Shown here piece after piece: positions 13,379 to 24,700 of a stretch of 64,000 nucleotides of DNA (positions within the stretch are counted from its first letter, which is position 1; every line of letters begins with the position of its first letter). The stretch covers positions 1,540,690 through 1,604,689 of the forward strand of contig NC_020167.2 in assembly GCF_000224145.3 (NCBI RefSeq), in the 5' to 3' direction. The DNA is from Ciona intestinalis. Lineage: Eukaryota > Chordata > Ascidiacea > Phlebobranchia > Cionidae. The notes beneath the pieces are model-generated. The model saw only the letters and a program-made list of their open reading frames with translations. It was not told where the DNA came from and searched no databases. A program made the position numbers and the translations under genes.

Positions 13379-16300
13379 TTACGTTTTTATGCTTCCCGGG
13401 TGGACGACAGATCTTCTTGCGCGTGTTTGCCTTTGAAACTCCGGTGCGTTTTTCCGACTTTGTTTGGGCGACGGTGGCTCGAACGCATTTTTGATTGGTG
13501 GCAGACGTACATGCTGGTCCGTGTTCTGGTAGCCCGATCTTCGATATATCGGCGTTGGCGGCCGATTACTGTCCGCAAGAGGGTAGCCGAGAGTAGAAAC
13601 CTTTCTTGACAAACAGTTGATTCTCGTTTTCCGAGCGGATATTCTAGCGTTTCTCATTGCAAGCGAAGCCGGTTTGCGCGATAGGATATCGTTTAACATC
13701 TGAAATCGAATAACAAGTATCATTGTACACAGAAATCGTACGAAGGTATAGCAGGACTACAAAACGCCTGGGGCAAAGTATTACTAATATGTTTTGACCA
13801 TAAATGTTGCTAATCGTATTTAAACTCTCACTTTTCGTTTGTAATTTTTCCACCGTAAATTGGACATCCATTTCTCAAACGCATTTTCTTCGCTTAAGAA
13901 GCGTGACTCGGCATGATGCAGCATTTCCCGAACCGTCACCACTTTCCTAATGTCGGAAGCTCCGGTCAAGGTAGCTACAATGAATACCAATTATTTCTGA
14001 AAAATTATTTTTTAAGAAGAAGTCAGTAAAACACATACAAGTATTGTGTTTTATTAAGGTTACATGGAGAGTTACTGCTAGATGCTTTATATCTTTATAC
14101 GCAGTTATGTTTTCTTATAAAATATAGTAAGGTTTAAATTCAACAATTATACGATGTATTGCCTCACATGATCGTTCCAGTGCCACTACAGTGTGACGTG
14201 GCACTACTAAACAATCAACTTTTGTTGACGCCATAATGAAAGTCGAGCTCAAATCCTCTCCGACCCCGAAGTAATCCCCCTTTTCCATTTGACCTTGTAA
14301 TACAAGTTCTAAGGGTAAAATAATATTACGAACACGTTTGTTAATGTGACGTATTCAATTAATTTCGATCTTAGTGTTCTCAGGTTGTTTGTTAGGAAAT
14401 TATCGTTGCATCACATCAGAATACTGGGAATTTAACACACGGACGAGCTACTAAATTTGCAACGAGCTTATTTTATTTCTTAATAACTAGCATCATGGCC
14501 ATCTCTTCAAAAGTGGTTTGAACATTTTACCTATTACTAGAAATCGCTTGCTGATCGCTTTACTTTTACTCTGAGCAGCTTTCAACGCATCATCGGGTGG
14601 TAAGGAGAGCATGGTTTGTCCTGTTCCTAAGTGTGACGTAGTTTCTAATATGGTGACTTGCTGCAAATATACAAAGGTGAACAACCAACGTTAAAGATGC
14701 ATTGCGTTAAGGTTACATACTTTAACTATTTTGCAAATTCCCGACACGATGAAATACATGTGTTCCGGTGTTTCGGTCGTGTCGCCCAATATAATCGACT
14801 CAATGGGAAATTCGACCACTCTGCAGTTACGATTAATGTACGACAGTCCATTCTTGCTCCAGTTTCTAACAAAATAAGTAAAGATAAAAATAATATCCAT
14901 CACTTCGCAATGTTAATCCATATGTTCTGCGGTATCGTAACCGAGATTACAAAACAAATTGTTGTATTTTTTTTACATAATTAAAATAAAAACAAAGATT
15001 TCGATAAACCAATCCTTAATATTTCTCTGAATTTTTACATTTTATCCTCGCGTGGCCGGAAAACAACAGTCGTTATAACACGGGTAATCACACACCTCGT
15101 GCCAGCTTACGAGTTACGAAGTATGCTACTTTGTGGGTGATGGCCTTTAGGTGATGGCACATACGTAGAAACAATGAGCGATGAAATAGGTAAACATTAA
15201 TTATCACATATATTTTATAACGTACGAAAAAAAAGATAAAGATCGCAGCATCTGCATCTTATCTTCCCACTCTTGCTCACAACTCCTCCGGAGGACCATG
15301 TTAAAGTCAGGTTTATCAAGACGAAGGAACTGCGAAGTACCTTTAGAAGCAGATTAACTTACTTCAGGATAGTGGAATTCGAAGCAAATATATTGGGCTT
15401 ATAGTGGGATAGTTTTTATTGCTTAAAAAAAACTTGAAGTAAACACCTTTGCAGACGATCGTGGCTGACCTCTTGTCTTCCTGAATCAACGCGAGTTCTC
15501 CGAAAGAACTACCAGCTGGGATTTCGGACACCACGTGATTTTTTCGCTCCCCAGTTCGATTATCTACCTGGCTGACCTGATGGAAACATTTAATTGATAA
15601 CTCTACTGGTGTTAAAATTGTTCTGTACATTGTTATATTATGCAACGATTGGCATATAGGTGTAATTTATCAACTTAATCAAAAGTATCGATGTGAAACG
15701 GTATGACGAAATCTTACCTGCACCATCACACTCCCAGTAACTATAAAGTACATTGAAAATCCTTGGTGACCTTCCTGTATTATCACTCGCCCATCCTCAA
15801 ATGTTTCAAAGTGCATTACTCTAGCCAACTCATGCCTGACCATCGGGGTGTATTTAGCAAAGCACTGAAAAGTATAAAGCACGATGATAACGTAAACGCC
15901 TAAAGGTTATCTCTGTTTTATAACCATATTTCAGCGTCGGACGCAACAAAACTTATTCTTACTTAAACCATATCTAAATTGCAATTATCGGGTAAAGCAT
16001 GTCACCTTCATTTGATCAACGACGGAATGAATGAGCTCAAGTTCTTCTTCTGATCTTTCCCAAGCGTTTTTCATTAAAATGAAACGTGCCCTCTTCGACA
16101 AACCGGCATTGCCTGAGCTGCCAGCTTTAAAGGCGTTTACGTTGAAATGCAAAGTATTCTGATCTTCGTACCTTAAAAATATGATTAAAACTGTAACTAA
16201 ACATTTCACACGCACGATGTCACCAGTTTTCTAGCAAAAGAAAGGAATACGGAAATGACGCCTTCTTAAGCCCACTAACCATGTTTTGTTAAGGTCTTCT

Positions 16301-16932
16301 GTGCTGTGCTCTTCTTTTACGCTAACCAAAGGTATCTTCCATCTACTTGCTCTTATAATGGCACGAACAATATTTTTAAAACTCGTTTTTGCGTTTTCGC
16401 TTTTCCATTTAGCCAGAAACACATTCCCACCCTAAAATTAAAATTTATTGCAAATTTGCAACAATATCCACGCACTGGCAATTATAAATCAATAGTATCG
16501 TGAAAACAGAGATAAACGGCTATTTTACCCGAGGCTGTTCTATTTCAGATTTATCATCGTTGTCACTTTCCTCCGGATCTCCACCGGCAGACGGCGCTGG
16601 TACTCCACCTGTTTAAAACGTTTATAACTTTTTGGAAACAATTTCATTTAAAAACCTGTTACTTTATAAAGTCACTATACAACTAAAAAGTAACACGAAC
16701 GTTCATACGTATTTGTATAATCTTGATAAAAACGATCGCAAATCTCACCACAGGTTAAAGCACATTTTCTTCGACGCAAAGGTTGTCTTTTTACTTTAAG
16801 TCTTGTAAATTCCTCCGTGATATTCGGGAGCACAACATCGCAGTGCCACTTTGGTTTAGATTTTGTAAAGCTGGCAGTTCTCAGTGAATATCTTTTTAAG
16901 GCTAGTTCTGTCTTGTTATCCTTTTCAATCAT
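13379..16932 (-). CDS. CNBD2-like cyclic nucleotide-binding domain protein
   Basis: Twelve exons in reverse: 16932-16701, 16608-16529, 16431-16280, 16171-16006, 15864-15718, 15576-15447, 15340-15226, 14865-14721, 14660-14531, 14308-14153, 13974-13832 and 13699-13379. They total 1917 nt, in frame, 638 residues. The first CNBD contains FAKYTPMVRHELARVMHFE, GRVIIQEGHQGFSMYFIV and a full phosphate-binding cassette FGELALIQEDKRSATI with the key Glu and Arg. A second CNBD-like fold follows (ILGDTTETPEHMYFIVSG) whose cassette region reads GDYFGVGEDLSS and lacks the canonical residues. The C-terminus is basic and probably disordered. The double-CNBD layout and FAKYTPMVRHELARV resemble CNBD2, a protein linked to male germ cells in mammals. 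The orthology is judged from memory. The donor of exon 1 (GTTCGT) is weak but is the only one that keeps frame. Confidence 0.78.
15041..15165 (-). mobile_element. tRNA-derived SINE, tail fragment
   Basis: Contains the family body TTTATCCTCGCGTGGCCGGA, CGTTATAACACGGG, CCTCGTGCCAGCTTACGAGT and CTTTGTGGGTGATGG. The tRNA-like head is missing. It lies in an intron of the CNBD2-like gene. See the full copy at 26471-26780. Confidence 0.8.
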
Positions 16933-17785
16933 GCTTTAAACTGCTTCCCAAACTCAATATTAACTTGCCCTGATGCTATATGCCTTCATTTTATTACCCA
17001 GAGTGTACATAGCGACGTCATAAACAGAGTAAATGGATTCATTTATGACGTCCTGTGGTATCTATCAAGCATGGAAATTGTTTTTTTCAATAAATTAAAC
17101 AGGATAACTGTAGAGTTGGTACTTCGTTTTCTTGTAATATAAGAAAATGATGAGTGAACGTATTTTATTACTATAAAGGTAAAACTTTTTGACAATATAC
17201 TTCGCCACGCAGAAAACATATGTAGCATCATGGCCTAATTTAAAGTATATCTCGGTATAGCCCATGGTTACCCGTGGCCGGATAAGAAACAATTCAAGTA
17301 AATAAAAAATATAACTTATTTGTTTGTTCCGCCGCAACAAAAATAAATAACTCTAGTGACACAATCAACAGCATTTGACTGTTTCCGTTTCGACCATGTT
17401 TAACCCAAAATCGCCACTATATAAAATGAGAGCAGGTTGGGTTGCATTTTTAAATAGCTCTTTACGGGTCCGATGATGATGACCGTTGTAAAATGTAACT
17501 GCATTCAAAAATCTATATTTACTGGTCGAAACAATAACTTGTTGATTTTTCAGGGTTGTGTTTTGTGCATCGTGCACGCTTTTTGATAGTTAATCGACGT
17601 ACTATTTTTCCTAACAGTTTCAAATCTAATTTGCAACGTTGTTTACAACAGAAACTCCAAGTTTCATTGGCAAATCAATGAGAACCCACAGAGCAGTTGG
17701 CTGCAAAAAACACGGCGATAACAGGTATCAACCCTTGACACCATTGCGGTAGAAGATACGGTGTCATATATAGAACTGTGTGTGA

Positions 17786-17975
17786 TATAGTACTGTGGGG
17801 TAAAATGGGACACATTTAACACATAAAATCTGATCTTGTATAGAACAAACAACAATTAACGCTCTATGGGAGTCATATGGATACGATTTCACAATTCTCT
17901 GAATGTTCTTTTAATTGTTTACTATGGCACGATAAAATATGAAAAGGTGACCCATCTTCCTCCAACCTACTACAT
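17786..17975 (-). mobile_element. MITE-like palindromic element, copy c
   Basis: Ends read TATAGTACTGTGGGGTAAAA and CCATCTTCCTCCAACCTACTA. The internal part (ACACATTTAACACATAAAAT, ACGCTCTATGGGAGTC) matches copies b and e in the same orientation. More diverged than copy a. Confidence 0.65.
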
Positions 17976-18011
17976 ATTTAGTTCAGCCGTTGAACTGGAC
18001 CTGGTTGGCGT

Positions 18012-18023
18012 TGCGCATGCGCA
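18012..18023. promoter_or_regulatory. NRF1-type palindrome TGCGCATGCGCA
   Basis: A perfect 12-base palindrome matching the NRF1 consensus, about 690 bp upstream of the TBC1D start codon, next to GC-richer sequence in an otherwise AT-rich region. NRF1 sites are common in animal promoters. Whether it serves the TBC1D gene, the divergent CNBD2-like gene or neither is not shown. Confidence 0.35.
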
Positions 18024-18713
18024 GCGGTTGCTTTCGCTCTTGTAAATAAATACTGTTCTTTCTTGGTTGTCATGCCGACTGGGAAATTCGTTTGCTCCCC
18101 TGGTTGACAAAACAATGCAATGTACATTATCCAGCACACACAATAAAGTTGGTAATCTCCTTGTCGTCTTCGTCCAAAGTTGTTGATTGTTTTACGACTG
18201 TTTTTGTCGGGGTGACTTTATGTACAGAGATACGCATGATAGAAAACATGTTTGTGCTTTAACAAGAATAAACCGAATGTTTCGTGATGGTTTTATACTT
18301 TGATTGATAGATAGTATCGGTTCAAGGTAGATTTTCAAATCAGTGGATTTCCTATATTATTATCATAGATGTAAACTTTGTTTAATGGGTAGTCAACCGT
18401 GACTCATCACGTGACATAGGTCAACAAACAAACCGAATGGTAAATTCTGTTTTTAATGCTGTTATCAGTGCAGAAGTAACTTTAACATATTTAGTGATAT
18501 CACTGAAATTTACTCGGCTTTCGTATCTTGGGGAACTGACTGGTAAATGTGTGCTTAATTAACTTTAAATAAATAATGTCACAGGCTCACAGCAAAACTA
18601 TAACAAACTCAAAACTGTAACCTTTATTACTTTATAATTTATACATATAGTGTTTGAGATCATATATGAGGTGTATTTACTTTAGATTGTTGGTGCTGTA
18701 AAGAATAAGAATC

Positions 18714-21700
18714 ATGGATTTATTGTTAAACGTGCGTGCTTCAACCCCGGATCGTAAAACTTATTATTTGTCGTACATGGGTGAGCTTTCAATCCACAGA
18801 GTGTATGCAAAGTGCATGTCGCAATGGTTGACATCATATATGAACTATCAAAACCACCCAACACCATGCGCTTTTACTATTGACCAATCAGAGTTTGTGG
18901 TGGTGCATGAAGAAAAGCCTTTAATAAAATTAGATGATTTGCCATGTAATGGACATGTGAACAACATGCAATCAAAAAACACCAGTTATACAACGCCAAG
19001 CTGCAAGTCTACAAATGGTTTCTCGGTTTCGGACAACTTGCCACTCAGCTGCCCATTAAATAATGTGGTGGAAATTATTCTTCCCAATGACCTGAATACA
19101 CTTTGCGTTGGATTTATTGTGGATAATGGTTTAAATTACCCACTGTCCTGTCACACAATAAGATGCGAAGACTATAAAGAGGTAAGCAAACGCTATTGTG
19201 AGAAATTGATGTCCCATTATAATTGATTAAGTGAAAAAATTGTTTCATTTTTTCAGTTTGTTTTTTGGGGCAGCCTATTTTTAGATCGTAGTAAAACCTT
19301 TTTACAATTTCAAATGAGAATGTGCAAGATTCCATGATGTCTGGCTGTGAATGTGAACCTGGTAATAAATGTCCTATATGGGTTATTGGTAATCTTTTAT
19401 GCTGCCGAAAAGAAACCTAGAATGTAGGTCAGAGTAGACTTATTTTCGTAAACTATGCTATTTGCAGTCACAAGACGTTGCTGAAAATATGAAGAAATTG
19501 CAATCTTGGAATCAAACCTATTCTGGATGTCACCAGTCGAGCAAGAATGTTAAACTAGAAGATCTGGATTCAATCAGGTGAATTTGTGTTTTTAAGGTTG
19601 AACTGGATGCTGTTTTAATGTGTTGGCTAAAATTATTCATTTTATTATAAAATATATTATATATATATATATATATAAATTCAATATTTATTTTAAATGG
19701 ACATTGTAGCTTTTATGTTTCAAATGTTAATCTGAGTATTTTTCTTGGCAAATGGTAATGTTTTACTGCAAACTACACAAGGTTTGAAGTTCTGTTGTTG
19801 GGAAAAATACAAGTTAAACAGGAGTATCCAGCTGGTAACTTCATTGATGAAGCTGTTGATAAATATCATTCACTTGAAGCAGAGCATGCTGCTGCTGTGG
19901 CTGAAGCCAAGATGATACAAAGCATGGTGAGAGAAAGGGAAAAACATGGATTTTAACTTATTTTCTTTCTAAAACTAGACCTTTATTGTTGCAAAAGTCT
20001 TGAAAATGTAGTGTACATACTAAACTAAAAGTTTCTTGCATATTAAAGGCATTGACTGTAGCTTATTTAAATGATTTGAGTTTTGTGTTTTTCATGTAGC
20101 TTCAGCAACAAGGCGATGAATCAAGAAATGGGACAAACAGAACCGGGGAAGCTTTGTTGTCTGATGTTTCGTCATCAATTGATGGGTCACGTGAAAGTGC
20201 TGTGGAGATAATGCGAAAAAATAACTCGTAAGTGAAGTAGTGTGAATGAAGTTACAGTTAGTCTGCAAGCAATTAAGTTAACTGTTTTTTGTTTGTTTGT
20301 CAGTGCGGTGTGGGAAGATAAACAACGGAAAAGCATAGAAGAGGAGCGACAAAGGTGTAATTCTATGGATACAGCTTCTATTGCTGCTCTCAAGCGACGG
20401 TCTAAAACTCGAGCACGTCATTGTAGTGAACCGGGGACGGCAGCAACACTTGGATTTGATAAAAATAAGACGCGTCTGTTCCAGGTTGATAATAATGTCA
20501 TTTATAATATGCAACTAAAATTAAGTTAACTTACCCAAAGTAAGGTACATAATATGATTAAAACAGCAAACTTTTTATTATAAGAAAGTAAACAGAGGCA
20601 GTTTGCACATGAATGAAAAGTGTGTAATTATTACTTGGAAGTAAATATTTGTTTCAGATTGGGAAGCAGTCAGTTTGTTTGATTTGTCCCGATCAATCTG
20701 CTCGAACGGTGGAGATCCAGTTTACCGACATAACTCGTTGTGCACAGGTATTTATAACAACATAGACCGGTTGACCGGCACCATTATTCTTACTCTGACC
20801 GGTGGCATTGTACTAACTGCGCCTATTTATATTTTTGTCTATTAGGTTTTGCAAAAGGCATTAAGGTGTTAGATTAATTCATATCCTCTCACCTTTGTTT
20901 GACTGTTACAAGCCTTAGTCACAAATAATAATGAATTTATGACAGGGTGTGAAGTGCAAAGATCATTTTGGCATTTTTGTGAAAGATCAAATCCACCACC
21001 AGCATCATCAACACCAAATAAAAGAAGAATTTCGATTTAAATGTTACCTCTTCAAATCATCCGACTCATCTGTGGTAAAACTGCAGAATATTTTATTTAT
21101 TAAGTTTATTAGTATTTATATTATATTTCTTCTAGTTTATTTTAAATTGATACAGCAAATTGTGGATTTAATCTCATTTGACAGTTTGTGCAGTAGTCAA
21201 ATCATACAGAGTGATATTTGTAATGAAGACCACAGTGATATTTGTAATGAAGCAGTTCGGTTTCATGACTCAGTTTTACCCTTTGTGTGTGTAGCTGAAG
21301 ACAACAAGTCAATATGTGGTTAGCACCTTATACGTGTTAATATTGACTTTATTTTATCAACCCAAATGAGTTTATACCTACAAGTCACACCAACATTTCT
21401 GCATAATCGTGAATGCTTTAGGGAAAAAAAAGTTAACTTTGCTGCTTTAATTTCTATTTACAACAACAGTTTCCTTATTAAACTTGGTTCCACAGGCAGA
21501 GGAGATCATTCTAGCGATGAAACAAGCATGCACGATGTGCTCACACGGTCCGGATCCACTAAAAACTTACCACTTGCTGTGTAAGAGAATTAACCTAGCA
21601 TCAGGTGGCAGTGCAGAGCAAATAATTGAACGTGGCATGACATTAGCAGCGAAGTACATCGCTGATTTACCTGACCATGATAAGAAACAAATTCGTTTAA

Positions 21701-24700
21701 AAATTGAGGTATTTTCCAAGTTTTTTATGCTTTGACACTACGATTGTTTAAATCTCATTCTTTTTCTATCTTCATTAAAGTTTTTCTTTATTTTTTAAAA
21801 TTTATGTTCGGTATGTAACCTTATACAAACGAAATATTAGGAAATACAGTTTAGTTAAAGTTGTAAACAAAGTCATAACAGTTGCTTTTTTGTTTTCATA
21901 TTGGTATCTATTAACGCAATTGAGAAACTGAAATAATTAATACCACTCATTGAATTTGTACCATAACTCCATAGCAAACCTAATTTTTTCTTAAACAGAC
22001 ATAATTACTAATTAGGTAATTCAGTTATTAAACAGACTGGCATGTATTAATTTACCACGGCTTTATTTAAGCGTTAAAATAATTAATTTTTCTCACTAGG
22101 AAAAAACCAAACAACCTGATTCCAAGTATGACAAGTTGGTTGTAATTATGGCTGTATTGCGTCAGACTTATGAGGACAAGCAGAGTGAGCATGACGTGAA
22201 AGTTAAACAGGTTCTATTCAGTTCAATGTTATTGTTGCTGTACAGTGTGCTACTTGGTTCACTTGGTTGCCATGCATTCCAACCATAAGAAAAAATGTCA
22301 AGACAAAAGCCTTTAGTTACTGTTGCCATAAGTATTCAATAGATGATGAAGTCTGTGGTTTGTAATATTTTCTTTTGCTGTGCTGGCTCAAGGTTTAATC
22401 CAGCCTTGTAAATTTTTTAGCTGAGGGAACAGGCATCTGGGAATTCTGTTACTCAGAAGTTCAACGTTTTCCGAAATCGAGCGAAAAAGTCTTTTAGCAG
22501 CTTTGAGAGTTTGTTTGAAAAGGTGATATACTTAAAGTTACTTGAGTTTTTACTTCTCGTTGTATTTTTAACATTTGGTTTTGCTTCTGTGCAGGGAAAA
22601 CAGAAGATGCACGAGTTACAACATGAAGCAGAAAACCACATCGCAAGCCCAGTGGAAAAACTGAAATTTTTTTCAGTGAGTCATATTATCTTTGATATGT
22701 TTCTCATGCTAACATTGCATCATATATAATATAATCCAATGCAGGATAGCAACCGATCAGCACCCAACACTCCCATCTCCATGTCATCCAACCAGTTTAA
22801 AGTCCGACATCGATCAGGAAGTCCTTCCTGCTCCGAAATCTCCCCACTAGCAGGCAGTAGTGTGTCAAAAAACGTTTCACCCAAGTACGTTTTAAATTTT
22901 GGGTAATCTATTAGTCCGGTTTTCGTGCTTCAGATTTGATTGACAGTTCTGTTTTTCGAATGTTATGTGAAAGAAAAAAACTGTTAAAACTATTTGTACC
23001 TGCATTATAGGTTAATATCTTGTTAACAATTTATAAATCGAATTGTCAGAAAGCCTTTAAAAAGCCTACCCATTAGATTCCTAATATCTTGTTTATATAG
23101 ATCAAACCCATTGGGTACTCCAGATCAAAGTTCTCTCAATGTTCGGAGGAAACTGAAGCTCCAGGAAGATGCAGACATAACTCTGACACCGGGTGAAGTA
23201 AAGAGATCAGGACAAATGGGTTCTACAAACTCATTACGCAGGTAAAACTTTTGCGAAATATTAAAAAATCAGTTCATGAAATTCATCACAAAATTAAGCA
23301 ACTGCTGTGATAATTGCTGCACTGTTGTTCACTACCCGTGTGATAATTTTATGACGCACATTTAACGTATTTAAAAAATGGTAATTTGATACTTTTAAAT
23401 AACCTATGTATGATATTTCATACTCGTTTAGGTTAAACTTGTACAGGGGAATTTACAGGCTGGAAATTCGATACTTCTGTATTGTTATTGAAAATAAAAG
23501 ATAAAATCATCACAATAGAATGAGGGGAAACCCATGTTTTTACCACAGTGTTGTAACTCTGTTATTTAAATACAGCCCAGCTTATAGTTATATCAACTAA
23601 CTTTTAGACCTATTATTATAAAAACTTCAATAAAACTAGCAGCTTATCATCTCCGTTTTTGCGTCGATTGGAAAATGTTAAAGAATCACCATCAGAGGGC
23701 AGTAACGCTGTCAAGCTTACGCCCTCGAGGTTTTCTCTTTCACGATTGTTTGGAATGGAAAAATCTCACGTTCATGAAACAGCTCGTGAAATGGTTGAGA
23801 TCACAAAAGTGAAGGAAGACATCACAGAAGAGCTTCATCATGAGATTTATGAGCGAGAAAATGTTACATGCAATAAAAGCATCATCAAATTTGATCGTGA
23901 TGCTGCTTCACATGATAATATTTCACGTGATAGTATCCGCACGACTGATGAATCCGATGATGATGACCAAGGAATCACTTTCACAGCAAAAACAACCTCT
24001 CTTCTGATATCCTGGACACAAGTGACCAAACCGAAGAAGTTGCAATTATTCCCGACATTCCAAGTTCTCATGTTGTTTGTGGGGAGGATGAAGATGAGGT
24101 TCGTTACAAAGATGTGCTAAAGCGAGTCCACATTAAGTCTGTGTGCGTTCCAGGAGAAAGTGGAACATTTGTAAAAAGTAGAGAACCCCGAAAAACTGGG
24201 TAAATTATGGATGAGAGAGTGTTGAAAGAAATCAAATCTTTAACCTTGATTTTAGAGCTTGGGCTTTCCGGGTTTCGAGGCGATTTTTTTGAGTTCATTC
24301 TGTAGAACATTACACGTGTGCATGGTGCTTGGTGTGTCACTTACCGGAAATGCTAAACTTTTAACATTTCCTCTTTCTTGCGTTGTTCAGTTATTTCTCT
24401 CTGTGCTAATTTTGTAACAAAATGATTACTTGTGTGATGTTAGGCTTGCAGCTTTTAGTAATTGGTGTTGTAAATATTAGATACAAAGCTTTACTTACTG
24501 CCACTGGTTAAACAATTGGTTTGTAGTGGTGGAATGTTTATTTTTCATTTCCAACATATTGACCAATGTTTACTTTCATTTATTCTTTGTATAATTATTT
24601 CCACAGCTTGTCATCCGAATCTACTCCAGTTCAATCTCGCTCTTCTTCCCCAACATCCATGGAGAGTCTTCCTCCAACTGCAACGGCGGAACGATCTTTA

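Larger units (their letters stand above)
16933..18713. other. Divergent intergenic region between CNBD2-like and TBC1D genes
   Basis: The two flanking genes are transcribed away from each other, so promoters of both should lie here. It contains one MITE copy (17786-17975) and a perfect TGCGCATGCGCA palindrome (18012-18023). Short open frames (17043-17577) have no recognisable product. Confidence 0.5.
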
